This document shows positions 6,922 to 11,025 of a DNA stretch of 11,025 nucleotides, piece by piece. The stretch is taken from positions 1,104,531 to 1,115,555 of the forward strand of contig KE356562.1 in NCBI GenBank assembly GCA_000416005.1, read 5' to 3'. How positions within the stretch are numbered: the stretch's first letter is position 1; every line of letters begins with the position of its first letter. Both the position numbers and the translations under genes were made by a program. This DNA comes from Haloquadratum sp. J07HQX50 (GTDB lineage Archaea > Halobacteriota > Halobacteria > Halobacteriales > Haloferacaceae). Under the pieces are notes generated by a model. That model saw only the letters and a program-made list of their open reading frames with translations. It did not search any database and was not told the origin of the DNA.

Positions 6922-7290
6922 GAATGTAATGTTAAATGAAGGTGCAGAAGATTGATACCTTCGATAACGACGGCGCACTGATGCTGGTACAAACTCAGGG
7001 AACATTGTCATGTCCTCTCTTCGAGTACCATACTCGGGATGTGTCTGAGTACAACCTGCAAGTGAACCACCCTGAGCGACTGCGCTCTCTCCTCGCCTGT
7101 TGAGGACAGCACTTGCTGTTTCTGTCTCGGACCCCCCACACAGGTTCCAGACTCCACAGGCGACTTCACGGGCGTTCGCAGCCGGAGTCGGAGTGAGAGT
7201 GTCACATAGTTCGATACTTGACCACACCCAATGGAGACGCAGTTGTTGTGGCGGTTGAACACGACAGAGATGTGGGAAGGATCTCATAGA
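6922..7290 (-). pseudogene. Open but probably decayed coding sequence upstream of HNH gene
   Basis: The HNH frame stays open for a further 122 codons to an ATG at 7287, and a second minus-strand frame (7008-7262) is open over the same bases. Composition is more GC-rich than the neighbouring genes. In the HNH frame the pattern TLTPTPAANAREVACGVWNL, followed by a Ser/Arg/Gly-rich tail, is reminiscent of the variable C-terminal tails of haloarchaeal TnpB-type proteins. None of the TnpB catalytic or zinc-finger motifs are present. I therefore read it as a possible mobile-element remnant rather than part of a functional 224-residue HNH protein. Confidence 0.3.
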
Positions 7291-7330
7291 GAGTCCTTGT
7301 CGGTGGAACTGTCTGAACAGCGAGAACGTG

Positions 7331-7351
7331 GCGAATCACTCCACGATTCGC
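7331..7351. repeat. Perfect 7-base hairpin
   Basis: GCGAATC, seven bases, GATTCGC. It lies in a GC-rich, non-coding stretch between debris on either side, near a second weak stem (CCCCG / CGGGG, about 7382-7410). Hairpins of this size are found at the ends of IS200/IS605 elements, but this assignment is inference. Confidence 0.35.
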
Positions 7352-7564
7352 ACACCACAACTCACAGGCGACGCTGTCTCCCCCCGACTCGCGGTCGCTC
7401 CTGACGGGGATTAAGTGCGTTTATACTGCTAATTTTCTTCAGCCCAGATCATACTGTGTTTTCGATCAACTACCACCAGTGGTTCGACAGACAGACTCGA
7501 GATAATCATTCGATTGTCGATACCATCTCAAGCCCTCCATGTGACTCGTTTCGTGCTCGTAAGC

Positions 7565-7595
7565 TGCCTCGGGGTCAAGCGCCGAGGCACTCGGC
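7565..7595. repeat. Two overlapping, mutually exclusive hairpins
   Basis: TGCCTCGG (7565-7572) pairs with CCGAGGCA (7582-7589), a perfect 8-base stem with a 9-base loop. GCCGAG (7581-7586) pairs with CTCGGC (7590-7595), a perfect 6-base stem with a 3-base loop. The stems share bases 7582-7586, so only one can form at a time. Whether the region is transcribed, and on which strand, cannot be told from sequence. Confidence 0.45.
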
Positions 7596-8027
7596 CTGCT
7601 CCGCCTGTAGACGATCGGCTTCAGCTTTCCTCGCCCAAACTCGGTTGGGGTTCATACTCGAAACCGGGGGATACTTTTCTTCACGCCTTGACACTTCCAC
7701 CGCTCTCCCGAATGAACATCAGGGGTAACATTTGTAAACTATCTCATCCGACACTCGTGGATCTGATTTGATTTTTTGATGAGTCTCTGTATCAAGAATT
7801 GGAAAGGAACGACTCTCTTGACTTCATCGTTTATGAAACTCTAAGATACTCATTTTATCTCTCTGTGAGGATGACACAGCAATCTTCAGCAATATCTTAT
7901 CCAACGTAACTCTCTCAATACTTAGATTCGATAGTAGACTACCTCTCACTGAGGACGGGGAGTTGGCCTATCAGAGTCAATCGTGGCGTTGATACCCAAG
8001 CCTATACTCTACAAAATATACTATTCC

Positions 8028-9101
8028 ATGAATTTCGATTCAGTTAATATCAGCATTGATGAGACTGCGATCGATGAGGCATTAACCGTCCGACCAGCGG
8101 ATATTGAACCTGCCACTGAACTCACTTATGCAAAAAATGTATTTATTCCACTGACGACTGCTTGTCGTTACACATGCACATACTGCACATACTATGATCC
8201 GCCCGGCCAAGCTTCGCTGTTGACACCGACAGACATTCGAGAGATTGTCGAACGAGGGGTCAAATCTGGGTGCACAGAGGCGCTATTCACGTTCGGTGAT
8301 GACCCTGATGATCGTTACAACGAGATCCACGCCCAATTAGATGAGTTGGGGCATGGATCGATTCACGAATATCTAGCTGAGGCATGCGACATCGCACTTG
8401 ATGCTGGACTCCTTCCACATTCGAATCCAGGCGACCAGACACACGCGCAGATGAGTTTGATTTCGGAGCGAAACGCCTCAATGGGCGTCATGCTGGAAAC
8501 AACTGCAGATGTGCAAGCACATCAGGGCCCACGAGCGAAATCACCAACCCAGCGAGTCCAAACATTAGAAACCGCTGGTAAACTCGAAATCCCCTTTACT
8601 ACAGGTATTTTGATTGGAATTGGTGAGCAGTGGCGTGATCGTGCTGAGAGTTTGCTGGCAATCGCGCAGATACATGACCAATACGACCATATTCAGGAAG
8701 TAATTATTCAGCCAGTATCCAATAATGAGCGATGGCAAGAGGGGTCGCCATCGACAGAAACCATGCGTCGGGTGACGGCGATGGCACGAGCAACCCTCCC
8801 AGCAGAGATATCGATTCAATCACCACCGAATCTCGCCCCAGTGCGCGATCTGCTTGATTGTGGTATTGATGACCTTGGCGGTATCTCGCCGGTAACGACC
8901 GACCATATCAATCCAGATTACGCGTGGCCAGCAGTGCGGGAACTTGAGGACATCGCAAGCGAAGCGGGTGTTCCTCTTCGAGAGCGACTTCCTGTTTACG
9001 AATCGTACCTCAATGATGCATGGCTCTCTCCTCGCGTTCAGCAGGTCATAAGAGGGGATAATACGGTTGGAACGAAATTCCGCTCAATTGCTAGCGATTA
9101 A
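8028..9101 (+). CDS. cofG: FO synthase subunit 1 (7,8-didemethyl-8-hydroxy-5-deazariboflavin synthase)
   Basis: Radical SAM enzyme that closes the deazaflavin ring from the CofH product, yielding FO, the chromophore precursor of coenzyme F420. From the ATG at 8028 it is 357 residues, normal for CofG. The [4Fe-4S]/SAM motif is CRYTCTYC (C46, C50, C53), preceded by a typical VFIPLTTA strand. EALFTFGDDPDDRY (85-97) follows and GILIGIGE (193-200) is the SAM-binding glycine motif. The C-terminal part contains the conserved-looking DLGGISPVTTDHINP. A GTG at 7983 would add 15 residues, but they look non-coding and a TATA-like box (about 8001-8008) lies inside them. The gene meets cofH tail to tail with no spacer. 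Its last codons form one arm of an inverted repeat. Confidence 0.95.
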   Translation: MNFDSVNISIDETAIDEALTVRPADIEPATELTYAKNVFIPLTTACRYTCTYCTYYDPPGQASLLTPTDIREIVERGVKSGCTEALFTFGDDPDDRYNEIHAQLDELGHGSIHEYLAEACDIALDAGLLPHSNPGDQTHAQMSLISERNASMGVMLETTADVQAHQGPRAKSPTQRVQTLETAGKLEIPFTTGILIGIGEQWRDRAESLLAIAQIHDQYDHIQEVIIQPVSNNERWQEGSPSTETMRRVTAMARATLPAEISIQSPPNLAPVRDLLDCGIDDLGGISPVTTDHINPDYAWPAVRELEDIASEAGVPLRERLPVYESYLNDAWLSPRVQQVIRGDNTVGTKFRSIASD

Positions 9102-9111
9102 CTAATTGAGC
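9082..9111. terminator. Inverted repeat across the cofG/cofH stop-stop junction
   Basis: GCTCAATT (9082-9089) and AATTGAGC (9104-9111) form perfect 8-base arms around a 14-base loop that contains both stop codons. The left arm encodes C-terminal cofG codons and the right arm encodes the last codons of cofH. The position suggests a two-way transcription end point or RNA-stabilising hairpin, but there is no long T-tract on either side, so the terminator role is inferred. Confidence 0.4.
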
Positions 9112-10454
9112 ATTGGGGTCCCATCGGCGCGTGGAGCAATTGTCGGACCAAACGGTGGGGATGCGGGGTCGATACGCCGGCGCTTTGTGTAGTCTGTCGA
9201 ACGTTCAACTGGGACACGACCAATTGCGTCGATCATGTCGACGTATTCGCCGAAGGAGCGGAATTGCCCGAACCCACCGCCAGCACGTTTCGTTATCTCC
9301 TCAGAGAGAATCGTTCCCATAAAGTCATCCGCTCCACAATTCAGCATTTTTAATCCCATCTCGTCGCCGTACTTCACCCATGACGACTGAATATGATCGA
9401 TGTTATCGAGATATAGTCGTGAGACAGCAATCATCAGTTCGTCTTCATCGGGTGTCGCACCACCTTCGAGCATTCCTCGCTCAAATAGCGGTGTTTGTTG
9501 ATGGACAAATGAGAGCGGAACAAACTCAGTAATTGCCCCCGTCCGGTCTTGCAGGTCACGCACCCGATCAAGATGTTTGATGCGATGTGCCTCATTTTCA
9601 ATATGACCATACATAATTGTTGCCGTCATGCCAAGTCCCACCTCGGCGCTGGCTTCCATTGCTTTCACCCACCCACTCGAATTAATCTTTCCTGGACAGA
9701 TTACCTCACGCACCTCATCAACAAGAATCTCCGCGGCAGTTCCTGGGACAGTGTCCAACCCTGCTCTCTGTAGGCGACGGTACACTTCACTGTAGTCCCA
9801 ATTAGTCCCACGTTTTGCATGGTAAGCTTCCTCAGGTGTCATTGAGTGCACATGGACGCCATCGATATTCATGGCCGAAATTTGGTCTGTGTACGTCTGT
9901 GGATTAACGTCATATGCATCTGGAGGACGATAGTTCAAGTCATTCCGATCGCTATTTTTTAAGATTTCACGATGTTCGGCATTGAGTGCAAACGCTGGGT
10001 GCAGTCCAGACACTGAACACACCTCATAAATGCCCCGAGTGGCGGCAGCGGTGACAGTCTCACGCGACTCTGCGGGTGTCTTGGTAAATCCAGCGTGGGT
10101 CTCAGTGTTTGCACTGCGGAACTTCTCAGAGCGGTCTTTGAAATTGCAGAATAGGCATCCAGTGTTACACGCGGTTGTGACATTGTTATTTAGATTTGCA
10201 ATGAATGTGACTTCATCCCCAACGACTGCTTCTCGACGGCGGTCTGCCGCTTCAAGCACCTGCTCTTTACGTGTTGGGTCGATACCCAAACAATCCGTCC
10301 CGGTGGTTAACAGTTCAATCCCATCGTCAATCGTGAGTCGTTTGTCGGACCGAGCCTTTGCGAGCGCGTTCGCGAACTGTTGATCAGTCTCAGGTTGGTA
10401 CTCGAACGCGAATTGCTCGCGAGGAATCCCCGTCGGTTTCCGACGTGTGCTCAT
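9102..10454 (-). CDS. cofH: FO synthase subunit 2 (5-amino-6-(D-ribitylamino)uracil--L-tyrosine 4-hydroxyphenyl transferase)
   Basis: Radical SAM enzyme that joins the hydroxybenzyl part of tyrosine to 5-amino-6-ribitylaminouracil, making the substrate of CofG. From the ATG at 10454 it is 450 residues, in line with my recollection of haloarchaeal CofH and longer than many methanogen versions. The cluster motif is CNTGCLFC (C96, C100, C103), preceded by FIANLNNNVTTA and followed by NFKD. Further family landmarks are VCSVSGLHP, GVHVHSMTPEEAYHAKRG, GLDTVPGTAAEIL, TATIMYGHIEN and the late LNCGADDFMGTILSEEITK. ATGs at 10481 and 10511 are in frame. I prefer 10454 because a TATA-like CTTTATG (rc of 10479-10485) lies about 28 bases upstream and the extra residues look non-coding. 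It ends against cofG and shares a terminal inverted repeat with it. Confidence 0.95.
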   Translation of the reverse strand: MSTRRKPTGIPREQFAFEYQPETDQQFANALAKARSDKRLTIDDGIELLTTGTDCLGIDPTRKEQVLEAADRRREAVVGDEVTFIANLNNNVTTACNTGCLFCNFKDRSEKFRSANTETHAGFTKTPAESRETVTAAATRGIYEVCSVSGLHPAFALNAEHREILKNSDRNDLNYRPPDAYDVNPQTYTDQISAMNIDGVHVHSMTPEEAYHAKRGTNWDYSEVYRRLQRAGLDTVPGTAAEILVDEVREVICPGKINSSGWVKAMEASAEVGLGMTATIMYGHIENEAHRIKHLDRVRDLQDRTGAITEFVPLSFVHQQTPLFERGMLEGGATPDEDELMIAVSRLYLDNIDHIQSSWVKYGDEMGLKMLNCGADDFMGTILSEEITKRAGGGFGQFRSFGEYVDMIDAIGRVPVERSTDYTKRRRIDPASPPFGPTIAPRADGTPMLN

Positions 10455-10478
10455 TGAAGAACATGAGTATTTGTGAGT

Positions 10479-10485
10479 CATAAAG
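10479..10485 (-). promoter_or_regulatory. TATA-like box of cofH
   Basis: CTTTATG on the minus strand, centred about 28 bases upstream of the ATG at 10454, the spacing for a leaderless haloarchaeal transcript. It supports the downstream start over the in-frame ATGs at 10481 and 10511. Confidence 0.45.
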
Positions 10486-10581
10486 CGTTCCTTCCTGGGA
10501 ATTTTTGCCATCTCCTCGGTACTGAGACTCGAGAATAAGACCGTCTGATATCACACTTTCTCATCCTTGTATCAGGGTCTC

Positions 10582-10764
10582 TCAACAGGTGTGTGCCTCT
10601 GAACCGAGATCTGTGACGTGACGAGAACACTCTCTGATTCTCGAACCAACTGCCCTGAGGTGTTTCACAGGCGGCACGAGGCGGATGCCAAAGGGTCGTT
10701 CGGAAATCGAGGATTTCCGTGATGACGAGACGCCCTGCGTCTCAAACCACTTCATTTGACCCAA
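10582..10764 (+). mobile_element. Probable solo right end of an IS200/IS605 (TnpB-type) element
   Basis: Two perfect hairpins follow each other: CGGAAATC-GAG-GATTTCCG (10701-10719) and GAGACGC-CCT-GCGTCTC (10727-10743). A short plus-strand frame, open from about 10603 and ending HEADAKGSFGNRGFP at a TGA between the hairpins (10720-10722), looks like the C-terminal tail of a longer protein. I recall tail-plus-double-hairpin layouts of this type at the 3' ends of haloarchaeal tnpB elements, where the right end and the guide-type RNA coincide. No tnpB body or tnpA is present, so this would be a decayed or internally deleted copy, or a short non-autonomous element. The exact boundary cannot be set. 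Confidence 0.4.
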
Positions 10765-10790
10765 GGCGGTTGACCCGGTCGCTTGTTGAT

Positions 10791-10928
10791 ATGTCGTGCT
10801 ATCATTGCAGTTTTGATGGACATGTGAAGCGGGTCAAGTGTATCACCTCTGCTCAGATTTGGGAGACTGCGACCGGTCGTGATCATGAGACGCGGTGTGT
10901 TCAAATTGTTGATCATGGCGGCATTTAA
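10791..10928 (+). CDS. Possible 45-residue Cys-rich protein
   Basis: ATG at 10791 to TAA at 10926-10928, beginning MSCYHCSFDGHVKRVKC. CxxC (C3, C6) plus C17 and C36 with nearby histidines suggest a small metal-binding knuckle. The chain is polar with no membrane span. The frame is open upstream to an ATG at 10719, but that part overlaps the mobile-element hairpins and looks non-coding. No TATA box is obvious at leaderless spacing. It could be a genuine small protein of the type haloarchaea carry in numbers, or the tail of a truncated gene. Its stop codon lies inside the promoter-like sequence of the next ORF. Confidence 0.4.
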   Translation: MSCYHCSFDGHVKRVKCITSAQIWETATGRDHETRCVQIVDHGGI

Positions 10929-10930
10929 AT
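10924..10930 (+). promoter_or_regulatory. TATA-like box for the ORF at 10958
   Basis: TTTAAAT centred about 31 bases before the ATG at 10958, a strong haloarchaeal TATA-type sequence that would give a very short or no leader. It overlaps the TAA stop codon of the preceding small ORF. Confidence 0.4.
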
Positions 10931-10957
10931 ACAGAATTGGTCATCTGATAGACAGTA

Positions 10958-11025
10958 ATGACACATGTAGCTATGTTATGTTTCATGCTGGGTTTCTTGA
11001 CCTTCATGATCAAAAATAGTACAGA
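10958..11025 (+). CDS. Start of a hydrophobic protein, cut by window end
   Basis: An ORF open from the ATG at 10958 to the edge (22 full codons), reading MTHVAMLCFMLGFLTFMIKN at its start. The first 17 residues or so could form a membrane span or signal anchor, followed by polar residues. A well-placed TTTAAAT box supports the start. Too little is visible to name it, and a short open stretch of this size can arise by chance. Confidence 0.35.
   Translation, partial: MTHVAMLCFMLGFLTFMIKNST

Larger units (their letters stand above)
7291..8027. mobile_element. Gene-free region with probable mobile-element debris, ending in cofG promoter
   Basis: No intact gene. Overlapping plus frames (7456-7728, 7514-7771) look like shadows. 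On the minus strand about 7540-7700 gives protein-like scraps with stops, such as NPNRVWARKAEADRLQAEQA, together with strong hairpins at 7565-7595. This mixture of coding tail and structured RNA resembles the 3' part of haloarchaeal IS200/IS605 elements, where the guide-type RNA overlaps the end of tnpB. No transposase body is left, so the class is uncertain. From about 7770 the sequence becomes AT-rich. CCTATACT at about 8001-8008 is a possible TATA box about 23 bases before the cofG start. Confidence 0.3.

Noticed and set aside
6579..7257. 13-base direct repeat GTTGTGGCGGTTG flanking the HNH gene (6579-6591 and 7245-7257), possible insertion footprint
   Set aside because: About one exact 13-base repeat is expected by chance in 11 kb, and the match does not extend on either side.

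Overview
This window reads as chromosomal DNA of a haloarchaeon. The proteins are rich in Asp and Glu, several genes have TATA-like boxes about 25-28 bases upstream of the start codon (leaderless pattern), and an F420 pathway sits near an aspartate-route NAD pathway. The base composition is lower in GC than in most haloarchaea, which suggests a Haloquadratum-like organism. That placement is inferred from remembered family features, not from a search.

Layout: 278-1084 (-) nadC. 1315-2696 (-) is an islet of small genes: a 50-residue membrane protein, a 70-residue Cys-rich protein and a 72-78-residue unknown protein, with coding-like debris between them. 3164-5829 (-) holds nadA followed by nadB, joined by a 4-base overlap. 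5830-6612 contains the nadA promoter, with a 12-base inverted repeat, and poorly coding DNA with one 31-codon ORF. 6613-6921 (-) is a small HNH-type protein. 6922-8027 has no intact gene but holds hairpins and coding-like scraps resembling a decayed insertion element. 8028-9101 (+) cofG and 9102-10454 (-) cofH are convergent with no base between their stop codons. 10455-10790 carries the cofH promoter and a double hairpin resembling the right end of an IS200/IS605 (TnpB-type) element. 10791-11025 (+) has a possible 45-residue Cys-rich protein and the start of a hydrophobic protein cut by the window edge.

The genes make up two redox-cofactor blocks. NadB oxidises L-aspartate to iminoaspartate, NadA condenses it with dihydroxyacetone phosphate to quinolinate, and NadC turns quinolinate into nicotinate mononucleotide for NAD(P). 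CofH and CofG are the two radical SAM halves of FO synthase, which makes the deazaflavin core of coenzyme F420. The rest looks like accessory DNA: small proteins, decayed mobile-element sequence and possible regulatory inverted repeats.

I see no rRNA, tRNA or CRISPR array. No new multi-gene system is evident. The most unusual structures are the inverted repeat spanning the cofG/cofH stop-stop junction, the inverted repeats at the nadA and nadC starts, and the hairpin-rich mobile-element remnants.
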